A DNA stretch of 64,000 nt, from the NCBI GenBank assembly GCA_032358255.1, contig JAULBX010028824.1:62001-126000 (forward strand), read 5' to 3'. The translations under genes were made by a program, and so were the position numbers. Of the stretch, positions 45,381-57,214 are shown piece by piece. Under the pieces are notes generated by a model. That model searched no databases, was not told the DNA's origin, and saw nothing but the letters and a program-made list of their open reading frames with translations. The stretch is from Heterotrichella gracilis. Lineage: Eukaryota; Sar; Xanthophyceae; Tribonematales; Xanthonemataceae. How positions within the stretch are numbered: the stretch's first letter is position 1; every line of letters begins with the position of its first letter.

Positions 45381-46489
45381 ATTGTAGACTCAGTCCGTTC
45401 CTTGCCCCTGCGTTCTCACTTAACCAGAAAACCTCTTGAGTGCCACTGCCCTTACACTCTGCAAAGTGTGCTTACACAAACAAGGCAACGAACCGTTGCA
45501 AAAACAGTCTATTAATATCTCGCGTTTTGCTCGAAGGTTGCAAGCTTGGTGATAAATAGGTGATATATTCACCCGATAATGTGAATTTTACGGGTTTATC
45601 CACACCTTTATTGATTTCTTTCATGATTTAGGGTTTAGGGTTTGGCCCCTGACCCCTTTTTCTATTCCTGCAGTTGACAAGACAGTATCAAGTACGTAGT
45701 ATGCGTCACTGTGGTACTCTTATTTGGAGCACACACTGCAAAAGCCTAGGCGCTTGGTCTCATCACACTGCCTCCCCAGCTCCGTCTGCTGACCCACGCC
45801 CGGGGAGTAGCGCCACTTCAAAAGCCACGCCATGACAACTGTGTTTTGTTGGCGCATACCGTTCGGGCGCGTGTCGCCTATTCTGGTGGCATGATTCAGG
45901 CATGGTTGATGCGCGCATGTGCTGTGGCATGGTGGGTACAATGATAGTGGGTACACCAATTATGCCACAAATACGAGTGGGAATCCACACTTTGGTGCCG
46001 AGACAAATAAAGTTACAGGGCAAGCTATAGGCACACAATAGTGTTGCAGGTGTTGCAGAATCAGTGCTCAGCATTATTTTATATTGCTGCAATGCTATAG
46101 CCCCGCGACATGTTGTTAAAATCCAATGGCTGCGGGACCTTGAACCGTGCAAGACCAAAATACGTGACATGCCGTTACGTGCCATGGACCACTCAGACAT
46201 ATAAAAATAGAACTGCTTGGCACCACTTACGCTATGGCTGCTATCCTGGCTGTTCAGCTGGCATGCAACCACTGTATAAAACCCGATCAGAGAAACATAA
46301 AATATTGTCTGCTGCTGCGACATACCGACCCAAGCTGCACCCATGAGCCTGCTGTAGCTGACGTAAACTAGAGCCTCCTATGAAAACAACACACACGACA
46401 GCACACCAGTGTAAAGTCCCAGACAACCCAATGCATGCATATATGGGACCTTAAGTAGGTATGCACCCACAGGGTGGGCTGCTGCTGCC
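45381..46489. other. Region between NADP-MDH and SPC12, weak minus-strand ORFs
   Basis: Holds the NADP-MDH promoter and the SPC12 3' end. Minus-strand frames at 46344-45763 (starting with a hydrophobic stretch, TIFYVSLIGFYTVVACQL) and 45959-45720 (ending GFCSVCSK) might be exons of a small gene, but no consistent splice path is visible. A telomere-like tract lies at 45628-45645. Confidence 0.35.
45628..45645. repeat. Intergenic TTTAGGG tract
   Basis: Two and a half exact TTTAGGG units, upstream of the NADP-MDH start. The only well-formed tract in the window outside an intron. Confidence 0.8.
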
Positions 46490-46786
46490 TCATGCTACCT
46501 TCCTGCCCTTCCTCTTCACTGGATTGCTGACAGTGGCGGGAGGTTGTTGCTTGTCGGGTATTTGCGTGGGTGGCTCAGCTGAATCAAGCCACTTGAGAGG
46601 GTGCCGGTTGTAGAAAGGCCAGTCGGGGGCCACCACCAGCACAGCGAGGAAGACGCCACTGGCAAACAGCTTCATCATCAACCCAAAGTCCGAAAGCGTA
46701 TACCCAATGACGAAGGATAGGATTGCTGTTGCTATGATTATGATCAACGACAGTGTTTCAGCCAGTCTCTGGCCCTCAAAATCCAT
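46490..46786 (-). CDS. SPC12: Signal peptidase complex subunit 1 (SPC12/SPCS1)
   Basis: Small non-catalytic subunit of the ER signal peptidase, which sits around the catalytic subunit and influences substrate choice. A single exon of 98 codons. It starts MDFEGQRLAE, matching the cytosolic MDY-x-GQ-x-LAE start of the family. Two membrane hairpin segments follow (LSLIIIIATAILSFVIGY and MKLFASGVFLAVLVV). The conserved PDWPFYNRHPLKWL motif comes next, then a basic tail ending KRKGRKVA. Length is typical (about 100 aa). Intronless, unlike its neighbours. Confidence 0.92.
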   Translation of the reverse strand: MDFEGQRLAETLSLIIIIATAILSFVIGYTLSDFGLMMKLFASGVFLAVLVVAPDWPFYNRHPLKWLDSAEPPTQIPDKQQPPATVSNPVKRKGRKVA

Positions 46787-49553
46787 AGTGGCAAGACGCT
46801 TGCAAGCCGGGGTTGAGCACTCGGTACAAAGATGTGATCCCTGTTGCTTGCAAAAACACCTGTTATGGTGCGAATTAGGTTGTCAAAATTAGAGATCAGC
46901 TGTCAACATCGTCCCATCAAGGATAGGCTAAGTAAAGCAGACGCGCGCTGAATACAGATATCGTGTTGTGGCAACTGGTTCTACACGGTTATCGTATACT
47001 GTTAAGCACATGACTGCACACCAGTGCACGTTTATCTCTTTGTAGAGTCCCATAGCACTGGGCAATGCAAGCATGCTGAAATAGACCCAAATTAACGATT
47101 AAAAAATAAAACAATAAATTCACATCCAAATAAAGCTTGTGAATCAATAGGGTGATCAGCTGCTGAATTTGAAACAGTCGTAGCAGGGTGGTCTCAAGTC
47201 AACGTGCATACCTCCCGCGGTGCCCAATAGTGCGCAAGGGCATGGCGCCAGGGATTGGCTTCGTGCAACTACATCCCGTGGCGCCACGCCATGGAGTACA
47301 AACTACAAAATTATTCAATCTTTGTATGAACAGCACCCCTCCTGTGATGCAGTACGGGACCTGGCTACATGGGAACAGCAGCGTTTTCTTCCCTTTCGCC
47401 CTCAGTCCTCAGTCCTCTCCTTCTTGGTGCAACTGGGCCAGAACAGGCAGTGAAGCTGGGTAATCTTTTGACATTTTGCCAATGCGCAACTTCTCTAGAC
47501 CCCTCGTATTTTGGATTGGCCGGGGAATGCCCTCAGAGATTGGGGGAGGATTTACAGGTAAGCTTTGAAATTATATTACTTTGTATATGTGGCTTCTGTT
47601 CTGCAACCCAGGTACAGCACTGCCAGGCAGAACAATTATTGATCATGTCATGCCATATCAGCTCCTTTTGGCCCAAGGTGGTAACAGAAAGAAGACACGA
47701 TACATGCATTGCATCACTACCTGCTCACAGCAGGACCCACTGTATGCGCTAGCGCATTCATATCACTTGGCCGCCCTTTTACATGGACTTTGGGTGGGGT
47801 GCACCATTCGAATCTCTCAGCCCATTCTACTGAGCTCTGTCATCGCCCAAACCACATGCAAGATTGAGGCATCATCACTGTTACATCATTTGCATATATA
47901 TTCCCAGCTACAGTGTATGCATTCGAGCATGGCGCATGACAACCTGCTGAGTCTGCACCGTATACAAGGATGTCACCCGCTAAAGTCTATACTGCATGAT
48001 GGTGAAGCAGCCAGGCACCAAAGCAATGCAATCAATCACAATTGGTAACAATTCATTTGCTGCAGCGCAATTGTTGATGTAGCATCACTATGCAGGGCCA
48101 CCCAATATGGTATAATATTTGTTTAAGTGGATTTATGGTCAAACAACGTGATCCATGACAGCTACAGGCCTGCAGCTGCAGGTCAATTTATGTGCCACAA
48201 GCCAGCAGGGCAATGCCAAGGCCCTTGACATTGCACTGCACACACTTGCCCTGCAGTTTTTGCCTTGGCATGCCATCCTAGGAGAAAATATCAGGGTGTT
48301 GGCAGTGGAACGCATCTCACCAGGTATGTGGGGAGGGGTTGGAGGTAACGTGGCACGCCCCTTGATGTTACTGCACCCATGCATGTATTGCGGGTTGTCA
48401 ATTGGCCGCCAAAGGGGCCCGAGCTTTTGTGCCCAGTGTCAACTTGACCACTTGCATGTCATGAGCCATGCATGATATCATTTGGGGATGCTTTTGATGG
48501 GGCCATGATGATCCCAGGCTGACGGTGTGGAATTCAATTCTGCGCTGCCAGCATGCCTCCAGTACTGTGATTAGGTCCAAACAGCTTGAACACGTCGTTG
48601 CTGGTCGCAGTATCAAAGAGTTTACAGAGCGTGCAGGGCCATGGGCATACTGTACCATAAATGGTACATGCATGTGTGTGACAGTACAAGGTCATAGAAC
48701 CCTTGGTGAGGGTTACCGCCCAGCAAGGCGGCCGGCCGTCTCCGCCACACGAGATCTTCAGTGTGGACAGCGCCTCGAGGTGCATGCGCATTTAAAGCGC
48801 AAGGTTGAACAGTTTCGTGTCGGTGTTTTAATCTGATATGAGGACGTGCATGCCTGGCCTGTGGGTCAACTCAGAGTACCGTGTCTGTCTGCGCTTCCCA
48901 GTACGCCAGCACTCCCCCAGAATATCAAAGCCTGCCCAGGCTGAGACGAGCTAGTGAGAAGCCCGCAAACTGGCTGCTGCCACTAAGGTACTATCACGTT
49001 TAGACTGCGGTTGCTGTGCTTTATCTGGGCATGCCATTGAGGGACGCCTGAAGACAATGCACGGGCTAATGGTGTGCTGCTGCAGGGCTGCCTCGATTCG
49101 CCGTGTGTGCCCTGCCGTAAGCCAGAGCTGCAGCGCCAGAGCAGGTATCTGCAGCAACACTCCTGGCCCGTATCGGATTATGGTAGTACCACAATGCTAC
49201 ACCTAAGAAGGATCATCCCCCAACCGTCCTAGACAGCATATGCAAACGGGGCTCGCCACAGGCCGGGCAGCCCTGGTCCATTACACAGGCAGCCCTGTTG
49301 GTTCCACCAAACAGGATATCCAGACGTAGGCCTGCTGCTGGGCACACCGCCTCATAATGGTGACCAGTCAGCCTGGCAGCCTCGGTTCCAGGACAAGTGC
49401 GGCAGCTGTGCACATTACAGTGATGAAGGATTGGGAAATGCTGAACAGCGCCTCAACCTAGGGTAGGCTTCGTCAGCTCAACTTGCCTTTGGCTGAGGCA
49501 CCTACCCTTTTGCCCAGGCCACAGGCCACAGACAGCCCCACTGGCAGGTCATC
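46787..49553. other. 2.8-kb region with exon-like open frames, unassigned
   Basis: Contains the SPC12 promoter at its left end. On the plus strand several frames look exon-like: 47220-47450 (YKIIQSLYEQHPSCDAVRDL), 47600-47790 (a K-K-T-R-Y-containing stretch), 48170-48320 (NAKALDIALHTLALQFLPWH, ending at a GTATGT donor) and 48520-48700. I could not chain them in frame or match them to a family, so no gene is called. A decayed gene or a rapidly evolving one is possible. The part right of 48850 holds only short frames on both strands. Confidence 0.35.
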
Positions 49554-52500
49554 ATGGCCCGGCCGAGTGCTACCCCGCCCCACCGCGGTGGGCGCGGCAG
49601 GCAGGCAGCAAGGAACAGCAACAACAGCCTGGCATGGGTCTTTTTTATGGTTTCCCTCCTCATCATCGTGCTGGGCTACCAGGTGGGGTACTTGCAAGGT
49701 TCTTCCCTTTCAATCCATTGTGGTTCCCGTGTTGCCCCAGAAATCCAGCTCCAACACATGAATTTGGTTTCTGCATGAGGGCACTCATGCTCTGCAAACC
49801 TTTGCTGCGGCCCGCCTGGGGATTGTGCCATTGCCCCAGCCTGTTGCCTGTAATTGGTAAATGCCGCGTCGGGTATCATATTTAAAATGATCTGGTTCCA
49901 GGTGTGGTACACCGAGTGGCAGCAGCGCCTCCCTTCCCAGCTCTACACCCTCTTATCAGACTACAGCACAGCAAGCAACGCACGCCTCAGCACCCTGGAA
50001 GCCAGCTTCTGCACCAGCCACAGCCTCCCCAACGCAACCTGCGCCTCACCCAAACTGCTGTTTCAAGCCATTGCCGGGGATCCCCAGCTGGCGCGCGGGT
50101 TCTACCAAAAGTGCGTGAACCAGCCCATGCTGTGGATGCTGAACGTGTACATGGAGCTGCTGCGCGCCATGCATGACAACCACATGCGCGCACAGGCGCT
50201 GCAGCCGCAGGCGCCGGTGCTGTTCAACCCGCGCTGGCTGGATGTGCAGCTGGCGGATGTTGAGGAGCGCTTCTACTGGGAGTCGCACATGCTGTATATG
50301 GTGCGTTGGGTGGTGGGTGGAGGTGTGGTATATCAGCTTGTGTCATAGGATGTGAGTGTGTTTGGAGGCAAGGGGAGGGGGGGCGGGGTGGGTGGATGTG
50401 GGTGTGGCATGTTGGAGTGTGTGGAGGGGGCACCGGGTGTGGATCAATCAGTTGATAACGTGCTGTTGTGCCCTCTGCTGCGGCGGCAGCGTTACAGCGT
50501 AACATAATGAAGGGGTGGTAGATGTGAGGATGATGAAGGGTTGCATGGTTGGCCAATGCTTGGTAAAATTGCCTACCCCTCTTAGCCTAACCACTTGAGA
50601 TGAGGGATATAATATGTTGCAATACTTGAAACAGGGAAACAGACGCCCTACCCATCAGTAAGGTTGATGCGGATTTCCTTAACCTGCGCCAGGGCCTGGC
50701 GCAAGGCCTGGCGCAGGTCAAGGGAGCGTGCATCACCCTTACTGAGGTGTAGGATGTCTGTTACCCTGTTCCAATACCCCTCATCTCAAGGGGTTAGGCT
50801 AAGGGTTTCGGTTAGGTCAATTCATGGCAAGCCCCCCAGATTGACCAGAGGGGCGCACAAGCTCATCAGGACCAAGTGGCCGCTCAGGAGCTCTCTTCTC
50901 CGAGACCACGTTCCTTACCCCCTATTGCTCTGGCACATACTTGACCACAGCGTTTTCAGTCACGGCGGCCGCCAGCAGTAACCTGGCACTGGAATAGGCT
51001 GTGGTCGAGCATGGGCCAGAGCCTTGGGCGGGTCGGAAGGCATCCTTGGTGATGTTAAAGCTTCTGAGGGCCCATTTGGTCCTGATGAGTTTGTGGACAT
51101 GCATGCATGAATAGATGGCTCAATGTATTAATGGATGAGTTGCTGTGAATTATCACCGGGGTACTCAAATGCACAGTTGTATACACGGTGCTTGATTTTG
51201 TATGCTGGTCACCACCGGTGGCCATTGCATGCATTCCTAAACCAAGGGTTTTCCCAAGTGGGCATCTGGCATGTGCGACCTCCCTACAGTCAGACTTCTT
51301 TGACTCACTGTGAGTGACGTGCCATGATGGTGGTCCCATTATTGCTGCCTTTTGTCCCCCGTCTCCTTCCATGCATAGCTCTACCCAATCCACTACCAGA
51401 GTGTCATAGCCACGCTTCACATGCTATCTACACCATGCCAAAAGCAGTTGCAATTATGGCAGATGCTACCCAAGGCACTGTGTCCAGGCTCCCAGTATGA
51501 TGAGCAGTGCCTCACCGCACCCTCTCCCACCCATTGTCACCCACCCAACCCTCCTAGTGGAAGCATGACGTTTTGCCTGCCCTAAACCCCTCAACTTTAC
51601 CCCCTAACTTGTAACACACAGTAAAAAAGAAACCCATCCCCTCGCAGTGGAAGCACGACATCCACCACGCCGCCCGCAGCCTGGAGCGCTTCCTTGCCAC
51701 GCACCCAGGCTACCACCTCAATCCCAGCACCACCCTGGTTGCCTTCAGCACCATCGAGGACACCCTGTTCACCGACCAGCTGCTGGGGGCTAGGCGAGCA
51801 GTGCGGGAGGCGGAGACGGTGCTTCCCAAGAAGCGGGGGCGCAAGGCGGGCGGGGGCAGCAGGGGGGTGGAGATGCCGCAGAAATTTCTGGTGCGTGGGG
51901 GCAGGGGGGTGGGGCTGCTGTAATTTTGGTTTGACCAGTATGTACAGGGCATGTGGCATGGTATGCATTGTGTTGTCTATACATTATTAGTTTATGCAGT
52001 CATATGCAGTCATATAAAATGAAAACACATTTAGTTTTATGGAGACCCTTCATTTGTTGCTGTTGGTTGTGTGATGTGCGGATTGGTGGCGCTGTGCAAT
52101 GCATGCCATGGTTTGGTGTATCTATTGGTTGTGTGTTGTGCGTTGCAAAGCTTGCCAATTAAACATGTGGGCTTGATATCACACATGTGCCCGCCGTGGC
52201 ATCATTGACAATTTTTTGTAACAAGCACAAAAAATTCATCTGAACAGGCTGTGAAGCTGGGCAGGATGAGCACAAGGCAAAACATGCAATCATAATAAAA
52301 AAGATGCGCTGTGCCCCCACCTGCCCAGCCAGTGGCACAGTGCACCCCCCAGCCCCTAAAGGAGTGGTCTTCTCCCATCATCTCCTCACTGAGTTATAAT
52401 TAGTGACGATTGACAAGCATGTGGCCCTGTGGTAAACATCTCTGCACTGTGCCTGGTCACCCGCTGATAAATCCGGGCACAACTGACTGCGAAATCTCAA

Positions 52501-55500
52501 ACCAGTTCACGTGGCGGGTGTATCTTGTTTCCTGACATATAACCTCACTCCCTAAGGCTTGCTCCTGCTGCCCTGCAGTGGCATGTGAATGTGAACGCCC
52601 TCCAGGAGCGGCCCTGGCTGCTGGGCGACATGGTCTCACCGCACTTTGAGATGGATGGATGGCCATGGTGGGTTGGCTTGCATGCACTCGTGTGGGTGCT
52701 TGGCTGTGGGAAGCAGACATTGGGTTGCAGCTTACATCAGTTTCTTTACCTCTGTATTTTCTCTATTATAAGCCGATGACGGCTTGGAACGCCTTTTGTT
52801 TGTTTGTTCGTGTATTTTCTCTATGTCTGTTTCAAGCTGTGCCACACCGCAATCTGCAGGCGCCTGCTGCTGCGGTGGGCTTCAGACAGCTGCCCTGCAC
52901 CCTCTCAAGGGGAGCCAGGGGAGGGCGACACCTGGGACCTGTGTGTGGCGCTGCAGGCCATAGGCGACCTCAACTCCCCTCTGTGGCACCGCTCCATCCA
53001 CCTGGTGCTCAGGCTGCAGCACATGAGGGAGCCATACGGCGATGCGCTGCTGCTGGCAGGTGTGTGGGTGTTGTCAGTGGGTGATAATTACTGCAATTGA
53101 AACACTGCGATAGGTGCCGCCTCACAGGGATGCGCTGTTGCTGGCAAATGGGTGGTGTTTTTTCATTGTGTTGATCAAGAGCACTCCACACTCAATTCCA
53201 CCCTCAGCACCATGGAATGTGCCACTACCATATCCATGCAACAGCTTCCTGTTCCCGCAGATGAGTCCTACACATTTGACTGCACATGCGCGCAAGAGAC
53301 CGACCAGTTCTACCTGCAGCTGCCCACGCTCCCGCCCAAGTACATGCGCCAGGGCAGCGTGGTCATATCAGCAGCCATCTCGGTGGCCCACCCCGGTCCC
53401 CTGTACCTGGTCACTGGGCTGGAGGATGTGGATACAGCGGTGCACATGAAGCTGATGTCGGCCTATGACAGCGTGCAATGGATGATATGGCTGGATTGCC
53501 AGCTGGCACCACTGGCTACTGCCTGGAACGTGGTGAGTGCATGCTGCTCACTAGGGAACCATGCAGGCTGCTCAGCTTACCAGGGTTACTGCATTATGTT
53601 GAGCCAGTCGCAGTCTGAGTCTTAGGGTTTAGGGTTTCATCTGTGGCAAGATCATTGTATTTCTGCATATGCTGTGGAGGGCATGACCCCAAAATATATT
53701 CTTCCTTTGTCAAGGGTGATAAGAATGCATTCTTTTGTTGATAAGTAATGTAATTTGCCTTCTTCCCAGGTGCGTCGGGGGGTATCTTGCGTCCTGGCAG
53801 TCACCGTGGCTCATCCCCTGCGCCTAGTGTGGAACTACACTGCTGCCCCTCTATGGCGATTGTGTGTCCGCGCCATATCAGCCATCCGCAATGCCATCCT
53901 GCAAGGGAAGCAGAACCACGTCCTCCTAACAACTCCTGAGGGCGTCTCAGTGGACGTCAAGTACAACACCGTGCCTGCAAGGAGCGCGATGGAGGGGGTT
54001 CCCGTGCATCATCTTGAGGGGATCGACATGGCTGACTGGCATGATCTGGAGTCTGTTGTCCAAGCTGTGGAACAGACCAAGATGCTGATCCCAGGGCTTA
54101 CAGAGCAGGCCGGATCAGCAGGCGAGCTTGGGGTCAAAGCTCTTGTGGTCATGCTGCTATGCACCCTGATGCTGGCTGGAGTGGTGGTAGCAGCTTCACT
54201 CCTCAGCCGCACGGAAGCGGATCGTGCCGAGGGGGTGATTGATAGCATCAGCTCGCAAGGGAGAAACAGCGCATCCCGGGAGGCTGCAGCGGCACATCCA
54301 ACAGCGCTGGTCAGGGGTTGGAGGCGGGTTGGGATGGCACTGTGGAAGCTGCTGACATGGCTCTGGGTTGGCGGTGAGGCAGGGCTGCTAGTCCTTACAG
54401 CTGTCATGCCTGCTCGCCTAGCACATTGCCTGCGGCGGGGGCAGCATGCGGCAGGTCACAGGCCTGGCAAGAACGGTGAAGCAGCTGCTGCTGTAGGAGG
54501 GCTGGAGGGGCAGCCTGATGGGGCACGATCAGGGGCAGGGATCCCTGGCAAGGGGTCCAAGAAAGCAGCAAAGCACAGGGCAGGCAAACAGCTGGCTGCT
54601 GGCCCAGGAGCGGATTTGTCACCTTCAGGTGCTCCAAGCACCAGCACCAGCCCTGCAAATACCCCTGGAGCCAGCCCTGCAGCCAGCCCCATGGTCCCTC
54701 ACAGCGGTGCACCACCCATGATTGTGCCAGCACAGATTGGCCTTATCAGTGCTTTTGGCATGGCCCATACCATGGCCAGCAATGCTGCACCCTCAGTGAC
54801 AGCTGCACCCACCATGGCGACCTCCTTCCATGACCTGGTTCTACCCGCTGTGGGGCCGCAGCCACCTAAGCCACCAGTCCACGGCATGCCCATGCGCAGG
54901 CGAGACAGTGCGGAGGATGTGGCAACGACAAGTGGCGAGCGGGAAGGCCTCCCGGGGTGGGCATTGGAGGAAGCTGGATGCACCCGCACAGCCGCGCCTG
55001 GGGCATGTGCTCCGGCACCCATAGGGTTGGGAGATTCACCACCGCTTGACCGCTCTGCAGCACACATCACGGGTTTGGCAGCTGAGGAGGTTGACAGTGA
55101 TGAGAAGGACATGTTGCGTGCCCTGCTCCCATCCCTTGCACCCCACACTATGGGCCACAGCCCCATCTTATCTCCATTGAGATCCCCAGCTGGTGGCGCC
55201 ACCGCCAGCCCTCCAGCCACCAGCCGCCAGCTTGTCAGCCTGCAAGTTCCTGCCGCAGCCCCCTCTGCCAATCAGGCGCAGTCTCCTCCCATGCCACGCC
55301 ATGTCCAGTCGCGTGCAGCCAGATCAGCACCGCCTGGGCGGTACATGTGCCAGCCCTCTGGCAGTGCGCTTCACGAGCATGTTATGCGTGGGGCACCACC
55401 AGCACAGGATAGGACTGTGCCATCTGCTACTATCGCGCCCCAGCAGGTGCCGTCCACATCCTCACCACCATCCCCAGCACCTGCACCCGGGACTACGCCC

Positions 55501-56252
55501 TACCCACCATCCCCAGCACCTACGCCCCCATCCCCACCGACAGCCGCACACTTCCCAGTGGGGCCATCATCACCAGCGCTGGCACAGGCAAAACCCTCCC
55601 CAAGGGCATCGGCCCCTTCACCAGCAGGGGGAGCGTTGGAGGAGGATGAGTGCGTGATGTGCATGGACGCTGGTCGGGAGGCCATCCTGGCTCCCTGTGG
55701 CCACTGCACACTGTGTGAGGCCTGCACACAGAGGCTGTTGGGTGTGGAGGCGACAGGGGGGCAGGCGCTGTGCCCCATATGCCGAGCACAGGTGCGTGCT
55801 TGTCTATCACACCCATGTGTGTCACTGACCTCATTGCATCATCTGGGGCAGCATGCTGGCGTGGCTGCCTTTGACCCAGTCTCACCTCACATTCTTAGAA
55901 AACTTGCTCTGCTGCTCTTGCTGTGGTCTAGGTGCAAATAATTATTGAAGGACAACGCAGCAATGATTTGCATGTTTGACAATGTGGAACTGTCCTGTGG
56001 GCTGCTTGATCAGTGCTTTAAAGCAATTAATTCATTCTTTTCAAATTCAGTGTATCATTCCACAATAATTACCTATTGAAGGTGACAGGATGTGAATTGT
56101 CGAGGTTGTTCTGTCTGGTTATGGGGCCGTGGTGCAAGTCAACGGGCGCCTAACTCCGCCTGTGTGTTTCCTTTAAAAGGCTTGTTTATTGACTAACATC
56201 ATGTTGCAATGTGTAGGTGAAGGCTTACATCCTTCGGGTCTACGTCGCCTGA
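49554..56252 (+). CDS. Membrane-anchored MATH-like/RING-finger protein, putative E3 ubiquitin ligase (complete copy)
   Basis: No named family recognised. Exons 49554-49682, 49902-50300, 51648-51890, 52579-52667, 52860-53059, 53261-53532, 53770-55791 and 56217-56252 give 1129 aa in frame. Order: basic N-terminus; membrane anchor (about 26-42, AWVFFMVSLLIIVLGY); a domain with CTSHSLPNATC, YQKCVN and MWKHDI; a MATH/TRAF-C-like stretch (about 276-400, opening PHFEMDGWPWRLLL); hydrophobic segments (about 566-590, ALVVMLLCTLMLAGVVV, and near 640-655); about 400 disordered Pro/Ala/Ser-rich residues; then a C3HC4 RING (1072-1115: CVMC, PCGHCTLCEAC, CPIC) of the IAP/MULAN-like spacing. The last exon adds VKAYILRVYVA. 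With the anchor lumen-facing, the RING would be cytosolic. The RING itself is clear; MATH is a by-eye resemblance. Confidence 0.88.
50578..50806. repeat. Foldback (MITE-like) element A in intron 2 of the RING gene
   Basis: Inverted repeat with axis near 50700. The left arm begins CTTAGCCTAACCACTTGAGA, the right arm ends with its near-complement. The inner arms pair as CCTGCGCCAGG/CCTGGCGCAGG and GGTTGATGC/GCATCACCC, and AGTAAGG pairs with CCTTACT. Nearly the whole length could form one hairpin. No ORF inside. Confidence 0.85.
50856..51095. repeat. Foldback element B in intron 2 of the RING gene
   Basis: Second inverted repeat with axis near 50975. Arms begin CACAAGCTCATCAGGACCAA and its counterpart on the other strand; inner arms share GCTCTGG-CCATGCT-GACCACAGC-type sequence. 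Read inward, both arms start with codons for H-K-L-I-R-T-K-W-(P/A)-L-R-S, so the arms may be inverted copies of a coding fragment. It lies 50 bp from element A and is about as long. Confidence 0.8.
53041..53165 (+). repeat. Duplicated exon 5 donor in the RING gene
   Basis: The exon 5 end (GATGCGCTGCTGCTGGCAG, 53041-53059) and its intron start recur 88 bp downstream (53129-53165) as GATGCGCTGTTGCTGGCAA followed by similar GTGG-rich sequence. The second copy has lost the AG/GT donor. No telomere-like bases between copies. Confidence 0.8.
53622..53637. repeat. Telomere-like TTTAGGG tract in intron 6 of the RING gene
   Basis: Two TTAGGGT units about 90 bp into the intron. I see no flanking junction copy. 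Confidence 0.7.
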
Positions 56253-57214
56253 ATCAGTGATGGATAACCTGCTGCAGCATGTTCCAGGATTCAAATTATC
56301 TGATGATCAGGTACCTCCCAGTCTGCAGACTGGCATGGCAGATGTCTCACCAGCTGCGCAGCCGCGGAGTTCAAGTTGGCTTAGCCTAACGCATTGTCAA
56401 AATGACAACTTCATGCAATACCCGTGGGCATTGGAAGGGTGTGAAGTTCAACCAAATAATGTCATGCATAGAAATAGTCCTGATACTATAAGTTATATCA
56501 TCATGCAGGGCAGTTGCATTGCTTCTTCAAGAAGCAATAAATTGTGCGTCGCATTCACGGTGAGACTTTGTTGAACAACGTTGGTTAACCTTTTTGTTTT
56601 GTGAGTTTTTTTATACTATTACAAAAGTTGATTGCGCAAGCCAAGGTTGTAGAGGGCCGCTTGAGCCTGCAGCTGGAATCATTTTTGCCTTGCTGAGGTG
56701 GCCCACATTGTGCGCTGCATTGTAGCTAATAGCTATCTCAGACTGTACACAGAGCTGTGTTGGGCAGTAACTGTTGTGCGCACTGTGCTACGTGCCCATC
56801 GATGTTGTTAAGAGCTGTGTGTACATGCGTTACAGCCATCATGCAATGCTGGTCGTAGACTATGAGGATTGCAAGAATATGTTTAAACTACAGGTTCTGG
56901 GGAAGCCTTACTCAGTCTGATAGTGGATCCGGCTACAGTGCACTCAGGCAGGCGGACATACCTGTAATAATAGCATGCATGGGAGGGCCATATGGAAGGC
57001 CAATCAAACTAAAAAGTTCGCTAAATTGCAATCTTGCGCATCATGCCTGCTAGATGTCACTTATCGATCACTGCCCCCCGCAACGGGCCCCCCAAAATAT
57101 CATGGCCACATGCACTACCACTACATCTGGTGCGCCTGCCCCAACGCCCCCAAATGTGCCGGTTCATCCCCAAGCACCACCCACCCACCTCACCCACCCC
57201 ACTCCCTCAAAATC
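56253..57214. other. Convergent intergenic region, no gene supported
   Basis: Carries the 3' UTR of the RING gene and the end of the PRS4-like gene. A 105-codon plus-strand frame (56257-56574) has no domain character. The stretch 57060-57200 is C-rich and low in complexity. Confidence 0.45.
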
